From Vibrio sp. J1-1 (GTDB taxonomy: Bacteria; Pseudomonadota; Gammaproteobacteria; Enterobacterales; Vibrionaceae): a DNA stretch of 64,000 bases. Made by a program: the position numbers and the translations under genes. The DNA lies in the NCBI RefSeq assembly GCF_021728395.1, contig NZ_JAKKCM010000008.1, forward strand, positions 149,914 through 213,913, given 5' to 3'. The notes below the pieces were generated by a model. That model saw nothing but the letters and a program-made list of their open reading frames with translations, had not been told where the DNA came from and did not search any database. Shown piece after piece: positions 22,773-32,746 of the stretch (the stretch's first letter is position 1; every line of letters starts with the position of its first letter).

Positions 22773-24896
22773 TTACTCTGCGTGTGTCACTAACCAGCAG
22801 TTATGAATTTGTTTGTTGCGCGCAAAATCAAGCGGAAGCGTTTGAGCGGAAATGTTTTGCGCCTTAAGACCCAGTTCAGCTAATGCTTCTTCATCCATCT
22901 TGAAATGACGCTTATTGTTTGAGAACACAATCGTGCCTTCATTTCTTAACAGACGCTTTAGATTCTTCATCAATTTGATGTGGTCACGCTGAATATCAAA
23001 TGACGTCTCCATACGCTTCGAGTTCGAGAACGTCGGCGGATCAATAAAGATAAGATCGTATTCGCCTTTTGCGTTTTCTAACCACTGAAGACAATCCGCT
23101 TGCTCGTAGCGATGCTGGCGCCCTACACAGCCGTTAAGCTGCATATTGTCTTTCGCCCAGTTCAGGTATGTGTTGGACATATCAACCGTTGTGGTTGAAC
23201 GAGCTCCACCCACAGCAGCGTGGACGGTTGCACTACCTGTGTATGCAAACAAGTTTAAGAAATCTTTCCCTTTTGCCATTTCACCAATACGACGACGTGT
23301 GATCTTATGATCAAGGAAAAGACCCGTATCAAGATAATCGTGAAGATTTACGATCAGCTTCACACCATACTCATGAACTTCTAGCGTTTCAGATACTTGT
23401 CCCAGTTTCTGGTATTGATTGCGGCCTTTTTGCTTCTCACGAACTTTGAGTACGACTTTGTTCGCTTCCACACCCGTTACCTGAATGGTCGCACGGATAA
23501 TGTCGGTTAGACGACGTTTGGCTTTTTCTTCTGGAATATTCTTAGGTGCTGCGTACTCCTGAATAACAATTTGAGCGCCATATACGTCAATTGCAACATT
23601 GTATTCAGGAAGATCGGCATCGTAGATACGGTAGCAATCTAGCTCCTCTTTACGAGCCCACTTACCAATTTTGCCGATGTTCTTTTTCAGGCGGTTAGAG
23701 AAATCTGGTGCGATTTGTACATTGGTATCCGCGCCTTTTACTTCATCAACACTGCGTTCTGTAATGCTGTAATTTTTCTGGTGACACTGTAACGCACCGT
23801 TATTCAACTTGAACTGTTTATCTGCACGCATGCGAAGGCAACTAAGCAATTCATCCGAGCTAGAGAAAATCGATGCTTTGCAGCCACCGAACTCAGACTT
23901 AAGTTGTCCACCAAATGCAGTATAAAGAGCAATCAAACCAGGCTCAGTACCCAAACGCTCACCATACGGAGGGTTGGAAACAATAACGCCATGCTCAAAT
24001 CCTGCTGGACGAGTAATCGTTGCAGCATCACCTTGTGCAAACTCAATAAGCTCTTCAACACCTGCTCTGCGAGCGTTATCTTGAGCGACTTTCAATACTT
24101 TAGGGTCGTTATCAAAGCCGAAAAACTTTGCGTCAACATTTTTGACACCTCGACGAGCCTGAACATTAGCCTCAGATTTGATCTCAGCCCAAGTCTCAGG
24201 TTCGAAATCTTCTAATGACTCAAAACCCCATTGCTTACGCTTAACACCAGGCGCCATATTCGCAGCCATCATCGCCGCTTCGATAAGCAGCGTACCTGAG
24301 CCACACATAGGATCGAGTAACGGCTGGTGGCCATCCCAACCACAACGCATGATAATCGCGGAAGCTAATGTTTCACGAAGAGGTGCGCGACCTGATTCAG
24401 GACGGTAGCCACGCTGATGAAGCCCACTACCCACCATATCCACACCCAGCAGTGCTTTGTCTTTGTGCAAGCGAACGTGAACACGAATATCCGGACGTTC
24501 TTTACTGATGTTTGGACGAGGTAATCCTTTCTTTTCAAAGCAATCGACGATGCCATCTTTTACTTTCATCGCACCATATTGGCTATTGCGAATTTCACGG
24601 TTTGTGCCGTTAAAGTCGACAACGAAACGCTTTGAACTATGGAATTGATTCACCCAGTTAATGGCCATTGTAGAAAGGTACAAGTCCATATCATCGTTAC
24701 AGGTGAATTCAGATAAAACACGTACAAATCGAGACGCCAAACGGCTCCACAAACAACAGCGATAAACTTGTTCGTTTGTCGCTTTAAATTTTACGCCTGC
24801 CTGTACTGGTTTCGCATTTTCGATGCCTAGTTTAGTCAGTTCTTCAACAAGCAAATTTTCCATGCCATTTGAAGTTACCGCGAGATATTGATTCAT
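22773..24896 (-). CDS. rlmL: 23S rRNA methyltransferase RlmKL
   Basis: 707 residues, a fusion of two methyltransferases. A THUMP domain (~45-155) precedes the RlmL part, with motifs [13 protein letters not shown] and [10 protein letters not shown] (m2G2445). The C-terminal RlmK part has [14 protein letters not shown] and [12 protein letters not shown] (m7G2069). Both modify the peptidyl-transferase region. The frame runs 34 codons further upstream from a GTG, but [16 protein letters not shown] is the conserved start, giving ATG 24894-24896. First gene of a likely operon with the glutaredoxin-like gene and uup. Confidence 0.96.
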   Translation of the reverse strand: MNQYLAVTSNGMENLLVEELTKLGIENAKPVQAGVKFKATNEQVYRCCLWSRLASRFVRVLSEFTCNDDMDLYLSTMAINWVNQFHSSKRFVVDFNGTNREIRNSQYGAMKVKDGIVDCFEKKGLPRPNISKERPDIRVHVRLHKDKALLGVDMVGSGLHQRGYRPESGRAPLRETLASAIIMRCGWDGHQPLLDPMCGSGTLLIEAAMMAANMAPGVKRKQWGFESLEDFEPETWAEIKSEANVQARRGVKNVDAKFFGFDNDPKVLKVAQDNARRAGVEELIEFAQGDAATITRPAGFEHGVIVSNPPYGERLGTEPGLIALYTAFGGQLKSEFGGCKASIFSSSDELLSCLRMRADKQFKLNNGALQCHQKNYSITERSVDEVKGADTNVQIAPDFSNRLKKNIGKIGKWARKEELDCYRIYDADLPEYNVAIDVYGAQIVIQEYAAPKNIPEEKAKRRLTDIIRATIQVTGVEANKVVLKVREKQKGRNQYQKLGQVSETLEVHEYGVKLIVNLHDYLDTGLFLDHKITRRRIGEMAKGKDFLNLFAYTGSATVHAAVGGARSTTTVDMSNTYLNWAKDNMQLNGCVGRQHRYEQADCLQWLENAKGEYDLIFIDPPTFSNSKRMETSFDIQRDHIKLMKNLKRLLRNEGTIVFSNNKRHFKMDEEALAELGLKAQNISAQTLPLDFARNKQIHNCWLVTHAE

Positions 24897-25325
24897 AGTG
24901 TTCTTTCGCTGATAAAAAATGGCTTCAATTATACCTGACTTTACGATCAATGCCTCGTTTTTAAAGGTATTTTCCCTTCCGTTAGCACAAACACTCACCA
25001 GTTAAGTGATCTGAAAGTTCCTACATTTTGCATTTTAATCAACTTTCATCTTGTCTTCCTTTCAACCATTAAGCGGTTCACACAGCGATAGTGAATACTT
25101 ATTTACTCTTAAATTGGTATATACCAGGAAATGAATAGCGTTGTTATTTAATTACATTTTATCGAGATAGGGGAATAAATAGGTAAATGTTAAGCGCCAA
25201 GTTGCCTAACATTAAGAGAAACTAAGTTAAAAAAAGTGGGATAAAGGTGACCTACCTCATGATTAAGTGCACGAAAAATGTACAGTTACAGAGGTGTTTA
25301 TGTGAAAAAAGTGAAGTGTTCGGAT
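24897..25325. other. AT-rich intergenic region, no gene seen
   Basis: It should hold the rlmL promoter. Homopolymer stretches and AT-rich segments are visible, but no conserved motif, small ORF or hairpin stands out before the zapC terminator. Confidence 0.5.
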
Positions 25326-25353
25326 AAAAAAAATCGACCTGAAGTGGTCGATT
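25326..25353 (-). terminator. zapC terminator
   Basis: Stem AATCGACC/GGTCGATT (25332-25339 with 25346-25353), loop TGAAGT, followed by eight T on the minus strand; 40 bp past the zapC stop. Confidence 0.9.
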
Positions 25354-25393
25354 AAGGCAAACAAAGGAACGAAATAAAGAAATGAAATCAGAT

Positions 25394-25936
25394 TTAGCCA
25401 ACCATTGCCATTGGTGCCATCACAAACAGGTGGCTTGCACACGCCATACGGTCATGCATCACTTTAATCGGTTGACCAAACGGTAGGGACTTGCTCCCAT
25501 CAAGAACAAACTCTTCTTGCCCGACGTAAAGGCACAGGCTAGAGGTTTCACCAGGCTCTAGAACAATGAAGACACCTTCAGAGTATTGGTTGGTTAGGAA
25601 GACCATATCCCCTTCTTCTGGCTCGTATCCAGAAGACTGAGCATCGAAAAACCAACTTTTAGGTTGAACTGGCTTATGGAAGCGTTTCGCAGCTACGCAG
25701 TATAGGGTTAGCTCTGCCTGACGGTATTCACTGATGTCTAAACAGCGGATACGTTCATTAAAAGTCTGAAACGCGCTGGCATCATCGACAGTAAATTCGT
25801 TGTTTGAGAAGGCGCAGTTGACTAACAGCTTTCGGGTTAGATTGGTTTGGAAAATCATTTCCTCACCTAAATCCAGCATTAAGCAAGCTTTATGCTCGTC
25901 ATAATACCAATTCCATTTGTCGCTGGGTTTAAGCAT
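25394..25936 (-). CDS. zapC: Cell division protein ZapC
   Basis: 180 residues matching E. coli ZapC in length and layout: KPSDKWNWYYDEHKACLMLDLG at the N-terminus, ~PKSWFFD in the middle, and a C-terminal KVMHDRM. ZapC binds FtsZ and bundles protofilaments at the Z ring. It is cytoplasmic and has no signal or membrane segment. Next to pyrD on the same strand, as in E. coli. The 166-bp gap with its own terminator (26031-26062) suggests separate transcription. Confidence 0.92.
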   Translation of the reverse strand: MLKPSDKWNWYYDEHKACLMLDLGEEMIFQTNLTRKLLVNCAFSNNEFTVDDASAFQTFNERIRCLDISEYRQAELTLYCVAAKRFHKPVQPKSWFFDAQSSGYEPEEGDMVFLTNQYSEGVFIVLEPGETSSLCLYVGQEEFVLDGSKSLPFGQPIKVMHDRMACASHLFVMAPMAMVG

Positions 25937-26030
25937 TGTTCCGTTCTCTCTTGACTAGTTAAATCAGTGGTAAAGAGGTAAGACGCTTAATTACCTACTC
26001 ATGATTTTTAAATTTTACAAACGAACGGAT

Positions 26031-26062
26031 AAAAAAAAAGAGGAAACAAGGTCCTCTTTTTT
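26031..26062 (-). terminator. pyrD terminator
   Basis: Stem AAGAGGA/TCCTCTT (26038-26044 with 26052-26058) flanked by long A and T runs on both sides; usable on both strands, 41 bp past the pyrD stop. Confidence 0.9.
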
Positions 26063-26102
26063 TGTAATAATCAATGTAAACTCAGCGAGTTGTTAAAGCA
26101 TT

Positions 26103-27113
26103 TTACAGATTTCTAACAATATCTCGTAATAAGCCTGGACCGTGGTAAATAAAACCGGTATACACTTGAACCAACTGTGCTCCGGCCATCATCTTCTCTT
26201 TTGCCGCAACATAAGAATCGATACCACCCACGCCAATGATCGGAAGTTTGTCGCCAAGTGCTTCATGAAGTTTACGAACCACTTCGGTAGAACGAGACTG
26301 TACCGGACGACCACTTAAGCCCCCCACTTCATTCGCGTGTTTCATCCCTTCAACAACGGTTCGATCCAACGTTGTGTTCGTCGCAATCACACCATCGATG
26401 TTGTTTTTAATCAGCGATTCACAAATCTGAACGATTTCATCATCACTCAAGTCTGGCGCGATCTTCAGTGCCAACGGTACGTATTTATCGTGTTTTTCTG
26501 CTAGCTCAGCTTGTTTTGCTTTTAACTCAGCAAGCAACTCATCCAGTGCCTCACCATATTGGAGAGAACGTAATCCCGGAGTGTTTGGAGAAGAGATATT
26601 CACCGCAATGTAACCTGCGTATTCGTATACTTTTTCCATACAAATCAGGTAGTCTTCTGCGCCTTTCTCAATCGGTGTGTCTTTGTTTTTACCGATATTG
26701 ATACCAAGTACACAGTCGAACTTCGCTTTCTTCACATTCTCAACCAAGTGATCAACACCAAGGTTGTTAAAGCCCATACGGTTGATGATGCCCTCTGCTT
26801 CCACTAAACGGAACAGACGCGGTTTATCATTACCAGGTTGCGGACGTGGCGTTACGGTACCGACTTCAACGAAACCAAAACCCATCGCATCAAACGCTTC
26901 GATACATTCGCCGTTTTTGTCTAAACCAGCAGCTAGACCTACAGGGTTACGGAACGTTAGTCCCATGCAATCTACTGGACGGTTTGGTAATTGTTGACGA
27001 TAGAAAAGATCGAGAGGTGTGCCGTTAAAGCGTTGGAAATTCTTAATTGCAAGATCATGTGCCTTTTCGGCATCAAGTTGGAAAAAGCCAGTTCTGGCTA
27101 GACGGTAAAGCAT
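26103..27113 (-). CDS. pyrD: Dihydroorotate dehydrogenase (class 2)
   Basis: 336 residues, the quinone-linked class 2 enzyme of pyrimidine synthesis oxidising dihydroorotate to orotate at the inner membrane. The N-terminal helical membrane patch [20 protein letters not shown] is typical. FMN and substrate signatures include [28 protein letters not shown] with the catalytic Ser, and IIGVGGIDS. The leader contains a hairpin plus U-run directly before GGAGG (see 27128-27149), suggesting pyrimidine-sensitive expression. Next gene is zapC. Confidence 0.97.
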   Translation of the reverse strand: MLYRLARTGFFQLDAEKAHDLAIKNFQRFNGTPLDLFYRQQLPNRPVDCMGLTFRNPVGLAAGLDKNGECIEAFDAMGFGFVEVGTVTPRPQPGNDKPRLFRLVEAEGIINRMGFNNLGVDHLVENVKKAKFDCVLGINIGKNKDTPIEKGAEDYLICMEKVYEYAGYIAVNISSPNTPGLRSLQYGEALDELLAELKAKQAELAEKHDKYVPLALKIAPDLSDDEIVQICESLIKNNIDGVIATNTTLDRTVVEGMKHANEVGGLSGRPVQSRSTEVVRKLHEALGDKLPIIGVGGIDSYVAAKEKMMAGAQLVQVYTGFIYHGPGLLRDIVRNL

Positions 27114-27127
27114 TGTGCCTCCGAAAG

Positions 27128-27149
27128 AAAAAAGCCCCGTGTAAACGGG
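27128..27149 (-). promoter_or_regulatory. Leader hairpin with U-run upstream of pyrD
   Basis: On the pyrD transcript a 5-bp stem CCCGT/ACGGG (27145-27149 with 27136-27140) is followed by GGC and six U (27133-27128), then TTTCGGAGG and the start codon. A promoter-like AT-rich -10 lies just before it, so the hairpin is at the 5' end of the mRNA. E. coli pyrC and pyrD use start-site switching that creates or removes a leader hairpin. This may be the equivalent, or a simple attenuator. Confidence 0.4.
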
Positions 27150-27374
27150 TCAATATTATTTACTGTTTTTAATCGTAATTCAATGAAAATGAACGAATTA
27201 AGTAAAATCATATTTCTCAAAATTAATTATTATTTAAAAACAGCCAGTTAAATTAGTTATTTGAGTGCAAAAATCATAATTATTTATGAAAAAGCAATCG
27301 ATTTCAGCACATATAAAGTTAAATTAATAGTTACAGCGTAACCTTAGTTTTAGTAAGTTCTAGTAATCAGATAC

Positions 27375-27403
27375 AAAAAAGCCCCGTATCTCTACAGGGC
27401 TTT
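27375..27403 (-). terminator. NAD-GDH terminator
   Basis: Stem AAAGCCC/GGGCTTT (27378-27384 with 27397-27403) with a T-run on the minus strand, 21 bp past the stop at 27425. Between it and pyrD (27150-27374) I see only AT-rich promoter-like DNA. Confidence 0.85.
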
Positions 27404-27424
27404 GTCTAAAACGCTAACTCTCTC

Positions 27425-30400
27425 CTACTCGCTTGGTGAGCAGTTTAAGTTAAGTAATACTAATTCGCGTAACGCAACCGAGAATTTAGCAAACTCGTGT
27501 ACTGAGCCAACTTTAAACTCGTTTAGGATACTTTCCCAACGTTGCAGTGAAGGCTCATTGGATTCCATCCAGTTATCAAGCGCTTCAATTACATCAAACT
27601 CTTCTGACGCACAGTTGCAATTCAGAACCTGAGCGGTTAACTGACGTTGCTGCCAATCTAAGTCTTCACGGAACGCAGCTCGAGCCAATGCTTGCCAGTT
27701 GTTGTCTGCAGCTTGGTTGTTGATTTGCTTCAAGAACCAGTGTAGCGATAGACGATCACCTAAGTTGAAGTACAACTTAGACGTTTGTTCAACCGTTTTG
27801 CCTGTTTCACTTGCCACTGCAGAAATATCCAGTGCAGATTGCAGACTTGATAAGCGAGCAACTTGATGAGCAAGTTTCTCTTCAACCCCTCTTTCCATCC
27901 AAACTTGTGCAAGTTCGTTGTGTTCTTCAACTTCTGACTCAACAAGCATGCTATCTAGTGTTTCGCTGATAACATTCACATCTTGTTTGTAAAGATTGAT
28001 CAATTCGCCCACGCTGCATTTGACGCTACGATTGCGCAGTAGCCAACGTGCAATTCGACGTAGTGCGCGACGAACGTAGAACATGATTTCGTATTGTGCT
28101 TGCGCTGTAGCTACGTTATCCAGCTCACGAGTCTGTTTAAGAATCGATTCTAGCTCAAAGATTTCGCGTGCTGCACTATATGCATTTGCGATATCAACAA
28201 CACTCGCACCGGTCTCTTCTTGCAAGCGCGTAACGAAGTTACAGCCCATCTCGTTAACCATTTGGTTAGCCAGTGCAGTTGCGATAATTTCAGCACGTAG
28301 CGGATGGTTCACCATTTGATCTTTATAGTTACGGCGTAACTGACTCGGGAAGTACGCAACGAGCTGCTTCGCATGGAACTCATCATTGGCGATTTCGTCA
28401 GTTACAAGCTGCTGTTTCAATACCATTTTGCCGTAAGCAACCAAAACAGAAAGCTCTGGACGTGTCAGACCCAAGCCCTGCTTTTCACGCTCTAGAAGCG
28501 TTTCGTCATCAGGGATGTATTCAAGCGCACGATCCAGGAATCCAGCTTTCTCCATAGTATGGATAAATCGAATCTGTTCTTTAACGATACCAACACCTTG
28601 CTGCTCAGTAACAGAGATTGACTCTGATTGGCAGTAAGCATCATCAAGAACGATTTCACCAACTTCGTCTTCCATAGACTCTAAGATCTGGTTACGTTGT
28701 TTAACAGTAAGATCACCGTTTGAAACCAAACCATTGAGGAAGATCTTGATGTTTACTTCGTTATCCGAACAGTCAACACCACCTACGTTGTCAACAAAGT
28801 CGGTGTTCACGCGGCCACCGTTGAGTGCGAATTCGATACGACCTTGTTGAGTCATACCCAAGTTACCGCCTTCACCAACAACCTTCGCTCTCAAATCACG
28901 ACCGTCGATACGAAGCATGTCGTTTGCACGGTCGCCAACGTCAGTATGCGTCTCATTAGAAGCTTTAACGTAAGTACCGATACCACCATTCCATAGAAGA
29001 TCCACTTTCATTTTCAGGATCATCTTGATCAGTTCGTTTGGCGCAAGAGAGGCTTTCTTAGTACCCAGCATTTTCTGAATTTCAGGTGTTAACTGGATTG
29101 ATTTCGCACGACGAGAGAAGATACCGCCACCTTTGGAGATCAACTCTTTGTTGTAATCTTCCCAACTTGATCTTGGTAGATTAAACAAACGGTTACGCTC
29201 TTCCCAGCTTGATGCTGAATCTGGATTTGGATCAATGAATATGTGTAGGTGGTTAAATGCAGCTTGCAGACGAATATGCTTAGAAAGCAGCATACCATTA
29301 CCAAACACGTCCCCTGCCATGTCACCCACACCAATTGCTGTAAAGTCAGTGGTTTGACAATCGATTCCCATTTCACGGAAATGACGTTTTACTGATTCCC
29401 AACCACCTTTCGCAGTGATACCCATCGCTTTGTGATCGTAACCGTTAGAACCACCAGAGGCGAATGCATCACCCAGCCAGAAATTGTACTCGTCAGAAAC
29501 GGAGTTCGCTAAGTCTGAGAATGTTGCTGTACCTTTATCTGCTGCAACAACCAAATATGGGTCGTCTTCATCGTGACGTACAACACTTTGCGGATGAACC
29601 ACTTCACCTTCAATGATGTTGTCTGATACATCAAGCAATGCACGAATAAAGCGTTTGTAACAACGTTGACCTTCAGCGAAGATCTCATCACGTGTGGTCA
29701 GAGATGGTTGACGTTTACAAACAAAACCACCTTTCGCACCAACAGGAACGATAACGGTATTCTTAACTTGTTGTGCTTTGACTAGACCTAGAATTTCAGT
29801 ACGGAAATCTTCTTGGCGATCTGACCAGCGCAAGCCGCCACGAGCCACTTTACCACCGCGTAAGTGCACACCTTCGATGTCCGGCGCATAAACGAAGATT
29901 TCAAATGCTGGTACCGGTTGTGGAATCTCTGGAATTTCACTCGGTTTCATCTTCAATGACAACCAAGGCTTAGGCAGTTTGTTTTCGCCTGTTTGGTAGT
30001 AGTTAGTCCGTAGCGTCGCCATGATCATGTCCATGTAACGACGGATGATACGATCATCATCTAAACTTTCTACACGATCCAATTGCTCAGTCAGTTTCTT
30101 GATAAGATCGTTCTGACCCTTCTCGCTACCTTTGTGCTTAGGATCGAAACGCTTGGTAAACAGCGTAACTAGACCTGTTGCTAAGTCTGGGTAGTGGCTT
30201 AACGTATCTTCAATGTACTGCTGACTGAAAGGGAAACCAACTTGACGCATGTAACGTGCATAAGCACGAAGAATTGAGATTTCACGGCCAGTCAGGGATG
30301 CACCTAATACCAATCGGTTAAAGCCATCACTCTCTAAATTTCCAGACCAAATTGCTGCAAATGCTTGTTGGAATCGATCGCGCGCTTCACGAAGATCCAC

Positions 30401-32266
30401 CGTTTTCTCACTCTTATGTAACATTGAGAAATCAAGGATCCAGAATGTCTGACCGTTCGTTTTCTCGATCTCATAAGGTGATTCACCGATCACGCGTAGA
30501 CCCAAGTTTTCTAACATTGGCATTACGTCAGAAAGATGGATCGGCTCGTCTCGGTGGTAAAGCTTCAAGCGTACCGCTTTTGAATCTGCTGCTTCTTCCT
30601 GAGGGCGGTAGAACAACATCCCTAGTTTGTTGTCGTCGCTTAATGCTTCCAAACGCTCAATGTCTGCAACTGCAGAGCTTGGCATCATGTCTTCTTTATA
30701 TGAACGCGGGAACGCACTCATGTATTCTTTTGAAAGTGGAAGACCTTTGCTTTCACCAAAGTTAGCGATGATGGATTCTTTCAGTCTGTCGTCCCAAGAG
30801 GTGGAAACTTCCATTAGGTTTTGCTCGATCTTTTTCACGTCTACGTCAATGTTGTTATTGTCTACACGAACAATGTAATGCGTTCTAGCCAAAGGACTTT
30901 CTGAGAAGTAAGTGGTGAATTCAACTTCTTGCTCGCAGCCGAAGTATTGCTTGAAAATACGTTGAGTCTGGCGACGCAATTCTGTGTTATAGCGGTCTTT
31001 TGTTACGTAGACCATGCAGCTAAAGAAGCGGCCAAACGGGTCTTTACGTACAAACAGACGTATTAAGTCGCGATCTTGCATTTGCACTACGCCCATACCG
31101 ACTTCTAGCAACTCTTCTTCGTTTGCTTGCAGCAATTCATCACGCGGGTAGTTTTCTAAAATATTGTGCAGTGCTTTATAAGAGTATGAGCCGTGACGGT
31201 AACCACTTGCGGTAAGGATACGATCCACTTTTTCACGGATCAGAGGAATGCTTTGAACCGCTTGGTTGTATACCGCAGAGGTGTAAAGGCCAGTGAAGCG
31301 GTGTTCACCAATGACTTTGCCATTTTCATCAAACTTCTTGATGCCGATATAGTCCGTATAAGCAGGACGGTGAATACGACATGGTCGATTGCCTTTTGTC
31401 ATGATCAGGGCGTACGGCTTTCTCGCTTCTAGTCTCGCTGAATCAGACAGTTCGGACAGTTTCACGCTGCGAACTCGCTTGTCGTCCGCAAACAGACCCA
31501 GACCTTTCTCTGTGGCAGGGTTTAGTTCTGTATCACCATTGTTTTCGACGAGGTCATACTCTTTGTAACCCATGAAGGTGAAGTTGTGCTCACCTAGCCA
31601 ACGCAAAAATGCAATGGTTTCATCCATACGATCCTTTTGGATCGTCACGCGTTCTTTATTCTGCTCGAGTTCATCAGTAACGACTTTTAGTTTGTCGACC
31701 ATCTTTTTCCAATCACCGACCACTAGGCGAGTATCAGAAAGGATGTCTAATAGCTCAGCTTTAAGTGCCTGCATCTCTTCTTTGCTAGTGAGACGGTCAA
31801 CTTCGATATGGAACAAAGACTGAAGAACGCCACCTTCACCATTTACATCGGTGACATGGCCTTTTTTGTCTCGTTGTAACTGAGTTGGGTTGTTCAGCAT
31901 CAGATGAGCAACCAAGTCTAGGCGCGCTAATGCCATCTTGATTGAATCCACTAAGAATGGACTGTCAGGAACAACAATTTCTACGATTGTGTGAGTTGAT
32001 TGCCAACCTTGACGGCTGACAGTCGGGTTAAAGACTTGTACGGAAACGTCTTCAGGTTTTTTTTCGTTGATATGATGCCAAAGGCTGATTACGGCACCAT
32101 AGAGATCGGATTCATTTCGCTGGATCAGGTCGTCATCGGAAATATTACTAAATAAGTGTTGAGCAAGTTTTGTTACAAGCGTCTGGTGAGAAAGCTCGAG
32201 TTTGTCTTGAATTAGTTGGTACACTTTTTCAAGCAGAACCGGCACTACATTTTCACGCGCGGTCAT
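27425..32266 (-). CDS. NAD-dependent glutamate dehydrogenase, 180-kDa type
   Basis: 1613 residues, the large GDH class first described in Streptomyces and Pseudomonas. It deaminates glutamate to 2-oxoglutarate with NAD. The long N-terminal regulatory part (ACT-like segments) precedes the catalytic core, recognisable in KVARGGLRWSDRQEDFRTE, VPVGAKGGFVCK, and the NAD-domain phrase GEGGNLGMTQQGRIE. ATG 32266 (MTARENV) is preferred over a GTG two codons upstream because GGAG is spaced 7-8 bp from it. Monocistronic, with its own terminator. It fits with the aap uptake system downstream in glutamate use. Confidence 0.95.
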   Translation of the reverse strand: MTARENVVPVLLEKVYQLIQDKLELSHQTLVTKLAQHLFSNISDDDLIQRNESDLYGAVISLWHHINEKKPEDVSVQVFNPTVSRQGWQSTHTIVEIVVPDSPFLVDSIKMALARLDLVAHLMLNNPTQLQRDKKGHVTDVNGEGGVLQSLFHIEVDRLTSKEEMQALKAELLDILSDTRLVVGDWKKMVDKLKVVTDELEQNKERVTIQKDRMDETIAFLRWLGEHNFTFMGYKEYDLVENNGDTELNPATEKGLGLFADDKRVRSVKLSELSDSARLEARKPYALIMTKGNRPCRIHRPAYTDYIGIKKFDENGKVIGEHRFTGLYTSAVYNQAVQSIPLIREKVDRILTASGYRHGSYSYKALHNILENYPRDELLQANEEELLEVGMGVVQMQDRDLIRLFVRKDPFGRFFSCMVYVTKDRYNTELRRQTQRIFKQYFGCEQEVEFTTYFSESPLARTHYIVRVDNNNIDVDVKKIEQNLMEVSTSWDDRLKESIIANFGESKGLPLSKEYMSAFPRSYKEDMMPSSAVADIERLEALSDDNKLGMLFYRPQEEAADSKAVRLKLYHRDEPIHLSDVMPMLENLGLRVIGESPYEIEKTNGQTFWILDFSMLHKSEKTVDLREARDRFQQAFAAIWSGNLESDGFNRLVLGASLTGREISILRAYARYMRQVGFPFSQQYIEDTLSHYPDLATGLVTLFTKRFDPKHKGSEKGQNDLIKKLTEQLDRVESLDDDRIIRRYMDMIMATLRTNYYQTGENKLPKPWLSLKMKPSEIPEIPQPVPAFEIFVYAPDIEGVHLRGGKVARGGLRWSDRQEDFRTEILGLVKAQQVKNTVIVPVGAKGGFVCKRQPSLTTRDEIFAEGQRCYKRFIRALLDVSDNIIEGEVVHPQSVVRHDEDDPYLVVAADKGTATFSDLANSVSDEYNFWLGDAFASGGSNGYDHKAMGITAKGGWESVKRHFREMGIDCQTTDFTAIGVGDMAGDVFGNGMLLSKHIRLQAAFNHLHIFIDPNPDSASSWEERNRLFNLPRSSWEDYNKELISKGGGIFSRRAKSIQLTPEIQKMLGTKKASLAPNELIKMILKMKVDLLWNGGIGTYVKASNETHTDVGDRANDMLRIDGRDLRAKVVGEGGNLGMTQQGRIEFALNGGRVNTDFVDNVGGVDCSDNEVNIKIFLNGLVSNGDLTVKQRNQILESMEDEVGEIVLDDAYCQSESISVTEQQGVGIVKEQIRFIHTMEKAGFLDRALEYIPDDETLLEREKQGLGLTRPELSVLVAYGKMVLKQQLVTDEIANDEFHAKQLVAYFPSQLRRNYKDQMVNHPLRAEIIATALANQMVNEMGCNFVTRLQEETGASVVDIANAYSAAREIFELESILKQTRELDNVATAQAQYEIMFYVRRALRRIARWLLRNRSVKCSVGELINLYKQDVNVISETLDSMLVESEVEEHNELAQVWMERGVEEKLAHQVARLSSLQSALDISAVASETGKTVEQTSKLYFNLGDRLSLHWFLKQINNQAADNNWQALARAAFREDLDWQQRQLTAQVLNCNCASEEFDVIEALDNWMESNEPSLQRWESILNEFKVGSVHEFAKFSVALRELVLLNLNCSPSE

Positions 32267-32467
32267 ATTCACACTCCACAGAATAATTGTTGTTTTGTAG
32301 GGGGACTTAGTAAAGGGAAAACTTCCCTGAAACTAAGCATTGGTAATGCATACGACCCATTGTAAAAGGATAATTACAAATGTTTAACAACTATTAGTGG
32401 TGGTATGAGGTGAAATGTCTGATTCTGTGACTAAGATACCTATTTAAACACCTAGAAATACCTTACC

Positions 32468-32686
32468 TCACAGAGTTTCCAACTTAATAAACTTGTTATT
32501 TTGGTCAGTTGTTAGCCTAAACTGCCCTCTAATGCCTAATTGGGTAAGAAATGGTCTGAATTTAGCCGCTGGCAACTGAAGTCTTAAACCATTGTGAGTG
32601 ACAACTTGGATCGCGTTTGAAACACCAGAATAATGTGAAAGAAATGTTTGATATGGGATATTGAGTGAAAAATAGTAGTACTTCAT
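32468..32686 (-). CDS. DUF2835 family protein
   Basis: 72 residues, beginning MKYYYFSLNIPYQTFLSHYSG and containing VVTHNGLRLQLPAAKFRPFLT. This is the full-length small DUF2835 family of gammaproteobacteria, recognised from memory. Soluble, beta-rich, function unknown. It lies 60 bp after pepN on the same strand, with the pepN terminator inside the gap. That terminator sits on the far side, so linkage to pepN is uncertain. Confidence 0.8.
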   Translation of the reverse strand: MKYYYFSLNIPYQTFLSHYSGVSNAIQVVTHNGLRLQLPAAKFRPFLTQLGIRGQFRLTTDQNNKFIKLETL

Positions 32687-32705
32687 TAGATAAAAACGTA
32701 AGTAT

Positions 32706-32733
32706 AAAAAAGGGTGGCCTCTCAGACCACCCT
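32706..32733 (-). terminator. Terminator upstream of pepN stop side
   Basis: Stem AGGGTGG/CCACCCT (32711-32717 with 32727-32733), loop CCTCTCAGA, with a six-T tail on the minus strand; it lies just past the pepN stop at 32747. Confidence 0.9.
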
Positions 32734-32746
32734 ATTGGTTTGATGA

